This document shows, one piece after another, positions 49,797-58,978 of a DNA stretch of 64,000 nt. Source of the DNA: Pseudomonas gingeri (GTDB taxonomy: Bacteria; Pseudomonadota; Gammaproteobacteria; Pseudomonadales; Pseudomonadaceae); the NCBI RefSeq assembly GCF_013385425.1, contig NZ_JACAQA010000002.1, positions 426,853 to 490,852 on the forward strand, in the 5' to 3' direction. A program made the position numbers and the translations under genes. The notes beneath the pieces were generated by a model. It saw only the letters and a program-made list of their open reading frames with translations, searched no databases and was not told the DNA's origin. The stretch's first letter is position 1. Each line of letters starts with the position of its first letter.

Positions 49797-50621
49797 ATGA
49801 GTATTCGCAACATCCGCAAGAAAGTCGTCTCCGCCCTCTGGACCCTGGCCGTACTCTTGCTGATCTACTGCTTTCCGAAAACCATTCTCGGTTTTCTGCT
49901 CCTGGTCGCGGTTTGCGGTGTCTATGACTTCCTGCGCAACGGCATCTACACCGCCGAGCTGGCGAAGAAGTATTTTATCGGCAACGGCCGCAACACCTGG
50001 GTACTGTCGCCCTTCAACTCGCTGTTCGACCTGATCAGCAAGCCCAATCGCGGCATCTACAAGATGCAGGACCTGCCAGAAGACTGCCAGCGCGACCTGC
50101 AGCAAGTCATCGACAAGGCGATGAGCCACAAGGACGAGATCATCCAGTACCTCGACTCACGGATGGCGGAAAACAAGCGCGGCATGTTGTTCTTCCAGTG
50201 GTACGGACGCAAGATCGATACCGAACTGGATATCTCGGAACTCCAGCAGAAGTTCCCCTACGTCAAGACCGTGGGCGTGTCGGTCTTCAATGAAAACCGC
50301 TCGACGTCCTTCCACTTCGGCCCGTTGCGCATGATGTTCCGCGTGCTCTACAACATGGCCCCGGCGCCGCACCACGACGGCGTCTACATCCAGTGCCGCA
50401 AGCAAAAGCATTACTGGCATGACGACCCGCTGTTCATTTTCGATGACACGCTGCTGCACGCCTCGTTCAACAAGAACGACGCCAAACGTTACTGCCTGTT
50501 CATCGATATCGTCCGCCCGTCCTACGCCCCGCGCATTATCAGCGGTGCGATCGCTGCGTTCGCCAGCGCGGCGTTCACCCTGCGCCAGGGCTTCTACAAG
50601 AACTGGAAGGTCATCAAGTAA
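49797..50621 (+). CDS. Membrane-bound Asp/Asn hydroxylase-like (LpxO-related) protein, altered metal site
   Basis: 274-residue protein with one or two N-terminal helices (about 8-45), followed by an aspartyl/asparaginyl hydroxylase domain. Seen: SFHFGPLRMMFRVLYNM and FIFDDTLLHASFN, with the second metal His (H221). Compared from memory with LpxO and AspH, the first metal His expected after LR-M/F is replaced by Leu184 (FRVLYNM), although HFGP is kept. It might therefore not be a normal Fe(II)/2-oxoglutarate hydroxylase. LpxO proteins hydroxylate lipid A fatty acids. Confidence 0.75.
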   Translation: MSIRNIRKKVVSALWTLAVLLLIYCFPKTILGFLLLVAVCGVYDFLRNGIYTAELAKKYFIGNGRNTWVLSPFNSLFDLISKPNRGIYKMQDLPEDCQRDLQQVIDKAMSHKDEIIQYLDSRMAENKRGMLFFQWYGRKIDTELDISELQQKFPYVKTVGVSVFNENRSTSFHFGPLRMMFRVLYNMAPAPHHDGVYIQCRKQKHYWHDDPLFIFDDTLLHASFNKNDAKRYCLFIDIVRPSYAPRIISGAIAAFASAAFTLRQGFYKNWKVIK

Positions 50622-50679
50622 TAACGGCTGGAGGTTGCGCCGCGCCTTCGAAGCTGCGCGGCCAAACCCGGCAATAGCC

Positions 50680-50708
50680 TTGAGGCGCTGGATTGACCAG
50701 CCCCTCAA
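50680..50708. terminator. Hairpin between convergent genes
   Basis: TTGAGGCGCTGG (50680-50691) and CCAGCCCCTCAA (50697-50708) pair with one C/C mismatch around ATTGA. A second GC hairpin CCCGCG/CGCGGG lies at 50723-50737. Both are between the LpxO-like gene and fabV stops; no T-run is visible. Confidence 0.5.
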
Positions 50709-50744
50709 GTGACCGCCTCAACCCCGCGGGACGCGGGCGCTGAT

Positions 50745-51941
50745 TCAGGCCTGGATCAGCTTGGCAATCGCCACGTCCGGGCTGACGTCGGCCTCGTAAT
50801 CCACCCCTTCGACCCCGAAACCGAACAGACGCAGGAACTCGGCCTTGTAGCCGGCAAAATCCGTCAGTTCGTTGAGGTTTTCGGTGGTGACCGCATCCCA
50901 CAGCTTCGCCACCTGCGCCTGGACCTCAGGCTGCAGCTCCTTGTAGTCGGCACGCAGGCGGCCGTCTTCGTCGAGGATCGGGGTCGGCGAGTACAGGCTG
51001 TCCTTGTACAGGCCGTAGACCTGCTCGATGCAACCTTCGTGGGAGCCCTGCTCCTTCATCACCTTGAACAGCAGCGACAGGTACAGCGGCATGATCGGGA
51101 TCGCCGAGCTCGCCTGGGTGACCACGGCTTTCAACACCGAAACCCGCGCGTCGCCGCCTTTGGCCGCCAGACGCTCACGAATCTTCAGGACCTTCTGGTC
51201 CAGGTCCTTCTTGGCCGCGCCAATGGAACCGTTCCAGTAGATGTCGTGGGTCAGTTTTTCGCCCAGGTAGGTGAAGGCGGTGGTTTTCGCGCCGTCAGCC
51301 AGCACACCGGCCTCGTCCAGGGCATCGATCCACAGCTGCCAGTCTTCGCCCCCCATGACCTTGACGGTACCGTCGATCTCTTCCTGGGTCGCCTCGGCCA
51401 GCGTGGTGACGTTGACCTCTTCCTTGTCGGTGTTCAGTCCGCGCTGGGTGACCGACTTGCCGATCGGCTTGAGCGTCGAGCTGTAGACTTCACCGGTTTT
51501 CGGATCGGTACGACGCGGGGCCGCCAGGCTGTAGACCACCAGGTCGATCTTGCCCATGTCGCGTTTGATGGTCTCGATGGTCAGGCGCTTGACTTCATCG
51601 GAGAAGGCGTCGCCATTGATGCTCATGGCGTACAGGCCTTTCTCTTCGGCAAACTTGTGGAACGCGGCGCTATTGTACCAACCGGCGGTGCCGAGCTTGC
51701 CTTCGTCGCCTTCACGCTCGAAGAACACCCCCAGGGTGTTGGCACCGCAGCCGAAAGCCGCGGTGATGCGCGCCGCCAGGCCGTAACCGGTGGATGCACC
51801 GAGCACCAGGACGTTCTTCGGTCCGTCGCTGACCGGGCCTTGCTGGGTGACGTAGTCAATCTGTTGCTTGACGTTGGCTTCACAACCCACTGGGTGGGTG
51901 GTCACACAGATAAAGCCACGAACGCGTGGTTTGATGATCAT
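50745..51941 (-). CDS. fabV: FabV enoyl-ACP reductase
   Basis: 398-residue NADH-dependent trans-2-enoyl-ACP/CoA reductase that completes the fatty-acid elongation cycle. FabV is a known triclosan-tolerant isozyme. Seen: [20 protein letters not shown], the NADH motif [17 protein letters not shown], and the active-site pair Y235-x8-K244 in [17 protein letters not shown] precedes the ATG; the longer frame to 52007 is not part of the family. Length equals P. aeruginosa FabV. Confidence 0.97.
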   Translation of the reverse strand: MIIKPRVRGFICVTTHPVGCEANVKQQIDYVTQQGPVSDGPKNVLVLGASTGYGLAARITAAFGCGANTLGVFFEREGDEGKLGTAGWYNSAAFHKFAEEKGLYAMSINGDAFSDEVKRLTIETIKRDMGKIDLVVYSLAAPRRTDPKTGEVYSSTLKPIGKSVTQRGLNTDKEEVNVTTLAEATQEEIDGTVKVMGGEDWQLWIDALDEAGVLADGAKTTAFTYLGEKLTHDIYWNGSIGAAKKDLDQKVLKIRERLAAKGGDARVSVLKAVVTQASSAIPIMPLYLSLLFKVMKEQGSHEGCIEQVYGLYKDSLYSPTPILDEDGRLRADYKELQPEVQAQVAKLWDAVTTENLNELTDFAGYKAEFLRLFGFGVEGVDYEADVSPDVAIAKLIQA

Positions 51942-52158
51942 AAGGTTCCCTTTTTTCATAGGCCGATATCGACACTGACGGTAAGCAGCGTCGCGGATTC
52001 TAGTCATAGACGTTCAAAAAGCCGATGCGTCACTGCTTTTACAACACAGGCCCGCGCGGGGAAAGCAAATTCCCTTGCCATGTATCGCCTGGACCTTGAT
52101 TAGCCCTCGTGCGCGCAACATTCTAGCGCCCACCTCCACCAGCGAAGCCTGATCGATC

Positions 52159-53103
52159 ATGAGCGCCACGCCTTCTACCGAAACCGATAGTGACGTCTAC
52201 AAGACCCTGCTCGAATCGACCAAGGCCATTCCCTGGCGAATCGACTGGCAAACCATGACCTTCAGCTACATCGGCCCACAGATCGAGACCCTGCTCGGCT
52301 GGACACCGGACAGTTGGGTCGGGATCGATGACTGGGTGTCACGCATGCACCCGGATGATCGGGAGTATGTGGTGAACTTCTGTGTGTCGCAGTCCAAGGC
52401 TGGCGTCGACCACGAGGCCGACTACCGGGCGCTGACCCGCGACGGCGAATACGTCTGGATCCGCGATGTGGTGCATGTGGTGCGCAAGGACGGCGAAGTC
52501 GAGGCGCTGATCGGCTTTATGTTCGATATCAGCGAACGCAAGAAAACCGAGGAACACCTGATCCGCCTGCAAAAGCAGTTGGAGGAGTACTCGTTCCAGG
52601 ATGGCCTGACCGGTATTGCCAATCGTCGTATGTTCGACACCGTGCTCGCCCGGGAGTGGGAACATGCTCAGCGCAATCAACTGCCGCTGTCGCTGATTAT
52701 CCTGGATATCGACTTTTTCAAGCAGTACAACGACCACTACGGGCATATCAGGGGTGACGAGGCCCTGCGACAAGTGGCCCAGACCCTGTCCCAGGCGACC
52801 AATCGGCCACGGGACTTTATTGCCCGGATCGGCGGTGAAGAGTTCATCTGGCTATTGCCCGAAACACCGGCGGACAAGGCTCGGCAAGTGGCGGATAAAT
52901 GCCTGCAACTGATTCGCCAGCAGCAGATCGAACATGAGAAGTCGGCGATTTCCGGGCTGCTGAGTCTCAGCCTCGGAGTCGGCACCATACGCCCCGCCGT
53001 CGATGAAGCGGCACTGGGTTTTGTCGAGAAAGTCGATGAGTTGCTCTACAAAGTCAAACGCAACGGCCGCATGGGGGCCGAGTACGCCAACTTCAGCGAC
53101 TGA
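52159..53103 (+). CDS. PAS-GGDEF diguanylate cyclase
   Basis: 314-residue soluble c-di-GMP synthase. PAS_3-like domain (about 20-130; IGPQIETLLGWTPDSWVG, RTRDGEYVWIRD-like stretch, IGFMFDISERKKTEE), then a coiled linker, then GGDEF domain (about 145-305) with GGEEF and the substrate-pocket block LDIDFFKQYNDHYGH. A feedback-inhibition I-site RPRD sits exactly five residues before GGEEF. The signal for the PAS domain is unknown. Confidence 0.92.
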   Translation: MSATPSTETDSDVYKTLLESTKAIPWRIDWQTMTFSYIGPQIETLLGWTPDSWVGIDDWVSRMHPDDREYVVNFCVSQSKAGVDHEADYRALTRDGEYVWIRDVVHVVRKDGEVEALIGFMFDISERKKTEEHLIRLQKQLEEYSFQDGLTGIANRRMFDTVLAREWEHAQRNQLPLSLIILDIDFFKQYNDHYGHIRGDEALRQVAQTLSQATNRPRDFIARIGGEEFIWLLPETPADKARQVADKCLQLIRQQQIEHEKSAISGLLSLSLGVGTIRPAVDEAALGFVEKVDELLYKVKRNGRMGAEYANFSD

Positions 53104-53697
53104 CCGATGGATTCACTGGATATCGAGATCGAAGCTCGGCGTCGGACGCTCCGACGTCGCCGCCGATACAATCGCGCGGATTTGTATCAATAATGACTAT
53201 CGATGCAGCTGATAAGCGATCATCAAGCCACGATGGTAGAGTTCGCGCCGATGGCAACGTTATGCCTCAACTATTCTCCGGGCACTTGCGCGGAACAGTT
53301 ATTGAGTCATCTCGACTTCATCATCCCTTTGGTAAGTTTTAGCTACTGCGCCGAGTGCCCTGCACTTTGTGCGGTGGCTTTTTTTAGGTCATTCAAATAT
53401 CCGAACTTGATTAATCCAAGGCACTTGTCGTGGGCGCTACTTTTTCATGGCGCGGCAAACAGTGCCTGGCAAGGGGCGAAAAAAACCACGGCAACTCAGC
53501 TGCCTTCATTGCAGTGGTCGGAAAGATCAATACAAATCCCTCGGCCAATGGCCAGTCTTGTCCCGCCGACGCCAGGCGTTTTTGCATGCCTGTGTATCCG
53601 TAGCCCGCCAGATACACTGCAATACAAAGGCCCGATGCCAGCCGCCACAGCCCTCGCTAGACTGTGCCCTAAACCAACATTGACGGAGCCCGGCCCC
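53104..53697. other. 590-base region with operator-like repeat and terminator-like hairpin
   Basis: No convincing gene. Immediately after the cyclase stop is a 28-codon Arg-rich frame from 53107, but without a ribosome site. A 7-bp inverted repeat GATACAA (53165-53171) / TTGTATC (53182-53188) looks like an operator. At 53350-53385, GC-rich pairing around GCAC-TTT-GTGC is followed by seven T, as in an intrinsic terminator, although no gene ends there. A small RNA between about 53190 and 53385 is possible. Confidence 0.45.
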
Positions 53698-54438
53698 ATG
53701 GATCATGTCGATCACATCCTGATCGTGGACGATGACCGCGAGATCAGAGAGCTGGTGGGCAACTACCTCAAGAAGAACGGCCTGCGTACCACGGTGGTCG
53801 CCGATGGCCGGCAGATGCGTACCTTCCTCGAAACCACGCCGGTGGACCTGATCGTGCTGGACATCATGATGCCCGGCGACGACGGCCTGCTGCTGTGCCG
53901 TGAACTGCGCGCCGGCAAGCACAAGGCCACGCCGGTGCTGATGCTGACCGCCCGCAGCGACGAAACCGACCGCATCATCGGCCTCGAAATGGGCGCCGAC
54001 GATTACCTGGTCAAACCCTTCGCCGCCCGCGAGCTGCTGGCCCGGATCAACTCGGTGCTGCGCCGCACACGGATGCTGCCACCCAACCTGATCGTCACCG
54101 AAAGTGGTCGACTGCTGGGGTTCGGCCGCTGGAAGCTCGACACCAGCGCCCGCCACCTGCTGGATGAAAACGGCACCCTGGTGGCCCTCAGCGGCGCCGA
54201 ATATCGCCTGTTGCGGGTGTTTCTCGACCATCCGCAACGGGTCCTGAACCGCGACCAGTTGCTCAACCTAACCCAGGGCCGCGACGCCGATCTGTTCGAC
54301 CGCTCCATCGACCTGCTGGTGAGCCGCCTGCGCCAACGGTTGCTGGACGATGCCCGCGAGCCGGCCTATATCAAGACCGTGCGCAGTGAGGGTTATGTGT
54401 TCTCACTGCCGGTGGAAATCCTCGGTGCAACCCAATGA
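53698..54438 (+). CDS. OmpR/PhoB-family response regulator
   Basis: 246-residue regulator. Receiver domain with acidic pocket IVDDDRE and phospho-acceptor D55 in LIVLDIMMPGDDG, then Lys in YLVKPFAARELLARI. A winged-helix DNA-binding domain follows (about 140-240; SGAEYRLLRVFLDHPQRVLNRDQLL, RSIDLLVSRLRQRL, IKTVRSEGYVFSLPV). GGAG lies nine bases before ATG 53698; the frame upstream to 53203 is noncoding. Its stop overlaps the kinase start (ATGA), giving a coupled two-component pair. Confidence 0.93.
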   Translation: MDHVDHILIVDDDREIRELVGNYLKKNGLRTTVVADGRQMRTFLETTPVDLIVLDIMMPGDDGLLLCRELRAGKHKATPVLMLTARSDETDRIIGLEMGADDYLVKPFAARELLARINSVLRRTRMLPPNLIVTESGRLLGFGRWKLDTSARHLLDENGTLVALSGAEYRLLRVFLDHPQRVLNRDQLLNLTQGRDADLFDRSIDLLVSRLRQRLLDDAREPAYIKTVRSEGYVFSLPVEILGATQ

Positions 54439-55769
54439 AACCGGTCCTGCTCTGGCCGCGCACGCTGGGCTCACGGCTGTCGCTGATCTTCCTCGCCGGG
54501 CTGATCCTCGCCCAGGCGCTGTCCTTCGGCGCGCAGTCCTACGAGCGCTATCAGAGCGCCAAGACCGCCATGCTCGGCAACCTGGAAACCGATGTCTCGA
54601 CCTCCATCGCCATTCTTGAACGCCTGCCGGCGAGCGAACGCGAAAGCTGGTTGCCACGCCTTGAACGGCACAACTACCGCTACCTGCTGAACGAGGGTGT
54701 TCCCGGCATTCCCATGCAACCGGATGAAGTGCCGATCGCCGTCCCCTCGCTCAAAGAGGCCATCGGGCGTGACTACCCGCTGACCTTCAGCGACATTCCC
54801 GGCCCGCGCAAACACTTCCAGGCCCATCTGAAACTGCGTGACGGCAGTCCGGTGACTCTCGACGTCACCCCATCGGTCATGCCCATGTCGCCCTGGTTGC
54901 CCTTTGTCCTGCTCGGTCAGTTGCTGCTGATGCTCGGCTGCGCCTGGCTGGCAGTGCGGATTGCCGTGCGCCCGTTGACCCGCCTGGCCCATGCCGTGGA
55001 AAACCTCGACCCCAATACCCACGGCGTACACCTGGACGAAGCCGGCCCGACCGAAGTGGCCCGCGCGGCGGCGGCCTTCAACGCCATGCAGGCGCGTATC
55101 GCCGCCTATCTCAAGGAGCGCATGCAACTGCTGGCGGCGATTTCCCATGACCTGCAAACCCCCATCACGCGCATGAAGCTGCGGGCCGAGTTCATGGACG
55201 ACTCCACCGAGAAGGACAAGCTCTGGCAGGACCTGGGCGAAATCGAACACCTGGTGCGTGAAGGCGTGGCCTATGCCCGCAGCGTGCATGGCGCCACCGA
55301 AGCCAATTGCCGCATCGACCTCGACGCCTTTCTCGACAGCCTGGTATTCGACTATCAGGACACCGGTCAAGCCGTGGAGCTGATCGGCAAGAACGGCGGG
55401 CTGATCGACACCCGCCCCCATGCCCTGCGACGCGTATTGGTCAACCTGGTGGACAACGCGCTGAAATTCGCCGGCAGCGCGCAGATCGTCATCACCCCCC
55501 AGAAAAACCGACGACTGTCGATCCTGGTCCTGGACCGCGGCCCGGGTATCGCCCAGGCGGAACTGGAAGAAGTCCTCAAGCCCTTCTATCGCGTGGAAAG
55601 CTCGCGCAACCGCAGCACTGGTGGGACCGGCCTGGGCCTGGCCATCGCCCAGCAACTGGCAACCGCCATGGGCGGCACATTGACCCTGAGCAATCGTGAT
55701 GGCGGAGGGCTGTGTGCGGAGCTTGAGCTGAACATGGGCGATACGCCTGCGGGTTTCGCGACGCGTTAA
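54435..55769 (+). CDS. Sensor histidine kinase (EnvZ-like)
   Basis: 444-residue membrane kinase. Two membrane helices (about 12-32 and 152-175) enclose a periplasmic domain. Then HAMP (about 175-228), a H-box LLAAISHDLQTPITRMKLR with H238, N-box LVNLVDNALKFAG, G1 LDRGPGIAQ, and G2 GGTGLGLAIAQQLA. It phosphorylates the paired OmpR-type regulator. The signal is unknown; no neighbouring target gene stands out. Confidence 0.93.
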   Translation: MKPVLLWPRTLGSRLSLIFLAGLILAQALSFGAQSYERYQSAKTAMLGNLETDVSTSIAILERLPASERESWLPRLERHNYRYLLNEGVPGIPMQPDEVPIAVPSLKEAIGRDYPLTFSDIPGPRKHFQAHLKLRDGSPVTLDVTPSVMPMSPWLPFVLLGQLLLMLGCAWLAVRIAVRPLTRLAHAVENLDPNTHGVHLDEAGPTEVARAAAAFNAMQARIAAYLKERMQLLAAISHDLQTPITRMKLRAEFMDDSTEKDKLWQDLGEIEHLVREGVAYARSVHGATEANCRIDLDAFLDSLVFDYQDTGQAVELIGKNGGLIDTRPHALRRVLVNLVDNALKFAGSAQIVITPQKNRRLSILVLDRGPGIAQAELEEVLKPFYRVESSRNRSTGGTGLGLAIAQQLATAMGGTLTLSNRDGGGLCAELELNMGDTPAGFATR

Positions 55770-55908
55770 AATCCTGCAAGCTGAGCCAACCGGCACCAAC
55801 CACCTGGGTGCCTGATTTAGCTATGCTAGGAACACGCGTGCGCGCGAAGCCTTTCTGGTGCAGCCGGCGCCTTAGCAGCCCGGCGACATCGCCTTGATGG
55901 AATAAAGC

Positions 55909-57282
55909 ATGACCCAACGATCGGTAATCAACGCCTCGGTTAGCCCCAAGGGCAGCCTCGAAACCCTTTCCCAACGTGAAGTGCAGCAACTGAGCGAAGC
56001 CGGCTCCGGCAGCATCTACACATTATTCCGCCAGTGCGCCCTGGCCATCCTCAACACCGGCGCCCATGTCGACAATGCCAAGACCATCCTCGAAGCCTAC
56101 AAGGATTTCGAGATCCGTATTCACCAGCAGGATCGTGGGGTCCGCCTGGAACTGCTGAACGCCCCGGCCGATGCCTTCGTTGATGGCGAAATGATCGCCA
56201 GCACCCGCGAAATGCTCTTCAGTGCCCTGCGCGATATCGTCTACACCGAAAACGAACTGGAGAGCCAGCGCATTGATCTGGACAGCTCCCAGGGCATCAC
56301 CGACTACGTTTTCCACCTGCTGCGCAACGCCCGCACCCTGCGCCCCGGCCTGGAGCCGAAAATGGTGGTGTGCTGGGGCGGTCACTCCATCAGCACCGAG
56401 GAATACCAGTACACCAAGAAGGTCGGCCACGAACTGGGCCTGCGCAGTCTGGATGTCTGCACCGGTTGCGGTCCTGGGGTGATGAAGGGGCCGATGAAAG
56501 GCGCGACCATTTCCCACGCCAAACAACGCATCACCACCGGCCGCTACCTGGGCCTGACCGAGCCGGGGATCATCGCCGCCGAGGCGCCGAACCCGATCGT
56601 CAACGAGCTGGTGATCATGCCCGACATCGAGAAACGCCTTGAGGCGTTCGTGCGGGTGGGCCACGGCATCATCATCTTCCCGGGCGGCGCCGGTACGGCC
56701 GAAGAATTCCTCTACCTGCTCGGCATCCTGATGCACCCGGACAACCGCGAACTGCCGTTCCCGGTGATCCTGACCGGCCCGCGCAGTGCAGAAGCCTACC
56801 TTCAGCAACTGAACGCCTTTGTGGTCGCGACCCTGGGTGAAAAAGCGCAGAAGCACTACGAAATCATCATCGACAACCCGGCCCAGGTGGCCCGGCAGAT
56901 GGCCCACGGGTTGAAGGCGGTCAAACAGTTCCGCCGCGAACGCAATGACGCCTTCCACTTCAACTGGCTGCTGAAGATCGATGGCGGCTTCCAGCACCCG
57001 TTCGATCCGACCCACGCCAACATGGCAAGCCTCAACCTCAGCCGCAGCCTGCCCCCCCACGAACTGGCGGCCAACCTGCGCCGGGCGTTTTCCGGGATCG
57101 TCGCCGGCAACGTCAAGGACAAGGGCATCCGCCTGATCGAGGAGCACGGCCCCTACGAGATCCATGGCGACGCGGCGGTGATGCAACCGCTGGACAAGCT
57201 GCTCAAGGCCTTCGTTGAACAACACCGCATGAAGCTCCCCGGTGGCGCGGCTTATGTGCCTTGCTATCGCGTAGTGAGCTAA
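55909..57282 (+). CDS. ppnN: Pyrimidine/purine nucleotide 5'-monophosphate nucleosidase PpnN
   Basis: 457-residue YgdH/PpnN enzyme, which splits nucleoside monophosphates into base and ribose-5-phosphate; in E. coli it is stimulated by (p)ppGpp. Seen: central LOG-fold motif IFPGGAGTAEEFLYLLG, CTGCGPGVMKGPMKGA and N- and C-terminal extensions specific to PpnN. GGAATAAAGC precedes the ATG. Standard length. Confidence 0.94.
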   Translation: MTQRSVINASVSPKGSLETLSQREVQQLSEAGSGSIYTLFRQCALAILNTGAHVDNAKTILEAYKDFEIRIHQQDRGVRLELLNAPADAFVDGEMIASTREMLFSALRDIVYTENELESQRIDLDSSQGITDYVFHLLRNARTLRPGLEPKMVVCWGGHSISTEEYQYTKKVGHELGLRSLDVCTGCGPGVMKGPMKGATISHAKQRITTGRYLGLTEPGIIAAEAPNPIVNELVIMPDIEKRLEAFVRVGHGIIIFPGGAGTAEEFLYLLGILMHPDNRELPFPVILTGPRSAEAYLQQLNAFVVATLGEKAQKHYEIIIDNPAQVARQMAHGLKAVKQFRRERNDAFHFNWLLKIDGGFQHPFDPTHANMASLNLSRSLPPHELAANLRRAFSGIVAGNVKDKGIRLIEEHGPYEIHGDAAVMQPLDKLLKAFVEQHRMKLPGGAAYVPCYRVVS

Positions 57283-57294
57283 ACCCGCGACAAC

Positions 57295-57331
57295 GATCTG
57301 TTTGTATCTGCCAAGCCGGTGCAAACAGATC
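57295..57331. terminator. Hairpin after ppnN
   Basis: GATCTGTTTG (57295-57304) and CAAACAGATC (57322-57331) form a perfect 10-bp stem with a 17-base loop, 12 bases after the ppnN stop. No T-run follows. Confidence 0.5.
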
Positions 57332-57440
57332 GCCCTCCTGCGCCCAATACATCGATCCTGTAGGCCCCGTCCAAAAATCCCTCGGGAAACGTAAGCAAGC
57401 CCGAAACCCCTATTGAACGCCCCGGCAAAACCCTTCAGTC

Positions 57441-57477
57441 TTGACCCTCAACATCAGTGCAACTATATTTAGTTGCA
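57441..57477 (+). promoter_or_regulatory. hicAB promoter with overlapping operator
   Basis: -35 TTGACC (57441-57446) and -10 TATATT (57464-57469) are spaced by 17 bases. The inverted repeat TGCAACT (57458-57464) / AGTTGCA (57471-57477) overlaps the -10 box, as expected for HicB autorepression. AGGAGG begins four bases after the repeat. Confidence 0.7.
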
Positions 57478-57490
57478 GCAAGGAGGCTTG

Positions 57491-57742
57491 GTGTCCAAGA
57501 ATGAAAAATTGCTCGCTAAACTGCTCAACCCCTGGTCGAGCTTTACCTGGACGGAGCTGGTGACGCTATTGGGTCACTTTGGTTACCGTCGGCTCGAAGG
57601 CCCAGGTAGCCGGGTCAAATTCGACAACGGCGACCCGCAGGCAGCGATCAACCTGCACAAACCTCATCCTGGCAACGAGCTGAAAACCTATATCAAGCGT
57701 CAGGTGATTGATCACCTGCGTTCAGGAGGACTGATTTCGTGA
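57491..57742 (+). CDS. hicA: HicA toxin
   Basis: 83-residue mRNA interferase-like toxin of the HicA dsRBD-fold family. Seen: SKNEKLLAKLLNPWSSFTWTELVTLLGHFGYRRLEGPGSRVKFDNGDPQAAINLHKPHPGNELKTYIKRQVIDHL in blocks, closest to chromosomal Pseudomonas HicA. GTG at 57491 is chosen, four bases after AGGAGG. The usual catalytic His in GSH is Arg here (GPGSRVKF); the His-rich NLHKPHP segment may serve. Its end overlaps hicB (GTGA). Confidence 0.85.
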   Translation: MSKNEKLLAKLLNPWSSFTWTELVTLLGHFGYRRLEGPGSRVKFDNGDPQAAINLHKPHPGNELKTYIKRQVIDHLRSGGLIS

Positions 57743-58080
57743 GTAATCAGATGCATTACAAAGGCTATTACGGCTCCATCGAAGCCAGCGTCGAGGACAA
57801 CTGCCTGTTCGGCAAGCTCCAGTTCATTCGCGCGCTGGTAAGTTATGAGGGGCAAACCGTGGCGGAATTGGAAACGGCGTTCAAGGAGGCCGTTGACGAC
57901 TACCTCGACACCTGCAAACAGTTGAACCAGGCGCCCGAGATGCCCTGCAAGGGCTCATTCAACGTGCGCGTGGGTCACGATCTCCATCTGGCCGCCGCGT
58001 TGACCGCGACGCGCCAGAAGGTGACGCTCAATGACCTGACCCGTCAGGCCCTGAGCGAGTATCTGCTGCTGCATGCCTGA
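57739..58080 (+). CDS. hicB: HicB antitoxin
   Basis: 113-residue antitoxin. The N-terminal HicB-like fold (MHYKGYYGSIEASVEDNCLFGKLQFIRALVSYEGQTVAELETAFKEAVDDYLD in part) neutralises HicA, and the C-terminal ribbon-helix-helix-like part (FNVRVGHDLHLAAALTATRQKVTLNDLTRQALSEYLL) binds DNA. GTG start overlaps the hicA stop. Likely represses the operator before hicA. Confidence 0.88.
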   Translation: MSNQMHYKGYYGSIEASVEDNCLFGKLQFIRALVSYEGQTVAELETAFKEAVDDYLDTCKQLNQAPEMPCKGSFNVRVGHDLHLAAALTATRQKVTLNDLTRQALSEYLLLHA

Positions 58081-58110
58081 TCGACTCAGGCAGAGCCCCC
58101 TGAGCAAGCC

Positions 58111-58875
58111 TCAGCGAGTCGCGACCACGAACAACCTGGGAAACGGCAACAGCACCGTTCCATCGGCGAGCGCCGGGTAAGCCCCGGTGATAGCCGTCAG
58201 GTAAGCCTGCAGAAACGCCGCTTTCTGCCCCTCATCCAAGGGTGCCAGGTACGGCCGCAGCGCCGAGCCCTTGAACCACTCCACCACGGCGGCATGACCG
58301 CCGGCCAACGGGTGGTGATAGGTGGTGCGCCAGACATCCACGTGGCTGCAGTGCGGACGCAGCAGTTCGTAATAGAAACTCGCGTCGTGCCGCGGCGGGT
58401 GCCGAACCGTCGCGATCTTATCCGCCCACGGTCCGTTGGCGGCCACTTCCCGCGCCAGCCGGTGCGATGGCTCCTGCATATTGTCCGGAGTCTGCACCGC
58501 CAGGCTGCCACCAGCCGCCAACTTGCTCACCAGATGGGGATAGAGCGTGGTGTGATCCGGCACCCATTGCAGCGAGGCATTGGCCAGGATCACATCGAAG
58601 GTTTGATCCGGGTTCCAGGTGGCGATATCGGCGAGTTCGAAATTCAACGCGGGCAAGCGCGCCCGAGCACTGACGAGCATATCCTCGGAGCTGTCCATGC
58701 CGGTGACCCGCGCCTCGGGAAAACGCTGGGCCAGGACTTCGGTGGAGTTGCCCGGACCGCAACCCAGGTCGACGGCCACGCCGACCGTGCCGGTAGGAAT
58801 GGCGGCTACCAGATCGCGGACGGGACGGGTGCGCTCTTCTTCAAATGTCGAATATTGCTTGGCTGACCAGGTCAT
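58111..58875 (-). CDS. tam: Trans-aconitate 2-methyltransferase
   Basis: 254-residue SAM-dependent methyltransferase that detoxifies trans-aconitate by methylation. Seen: TWSAKQYSTFEEERTRPVRDLVAAIP, the SAM motif VDLGCGPGNSTEVL, and IATWNPDQTFDVILANASLQWVPDH, a Tam signature. ATG at 58875 has GAGGAAGCGTG upstream; a longer frame to 58953 lies beyond. Divergent from a LysR gene which may control it. Confidence 0.9.
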   Translation of the reverse strand: MTWSAKQYSTFEEERTRPVRDLVAAIPTGTVGVAVDLGCGPGNSTEVLAQRFPEARVTGMDSSEDMLVSARARLPALNFELADIATWNPDQTFDVILANASLQWVPDHTTLYPHLVSKLAAGGSLAVQTPDNMQEPSHRLAREVAANGPWADKIATVRHPPRHDASFYYELLRPHCSHVDVWRTTYHHPLAGGHAAVVEWFKGSALRPYLAPLDEGQKAAFLQAYLTAITGAYPALADGTVLLPFPRLFVVATR

Positions 58876-58978
58876 CACGCTTCCTCTTGTGCATGGGGAG
58901 TGAGCACAAGCGTAGGTTTTGCACGCCATGATGACAAATGCTAATAATGACAAGCTGCCATACTGAAAAGGTATCGAA

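Noticed and set aside
53203..53697. N-terminal extension of the response regulator (165 codons).
   Set aside because: No receiver homology, Cys-rich low-complexity content, crosses a terminator-like hairpin, and a GGAG precedes ATG 53698.
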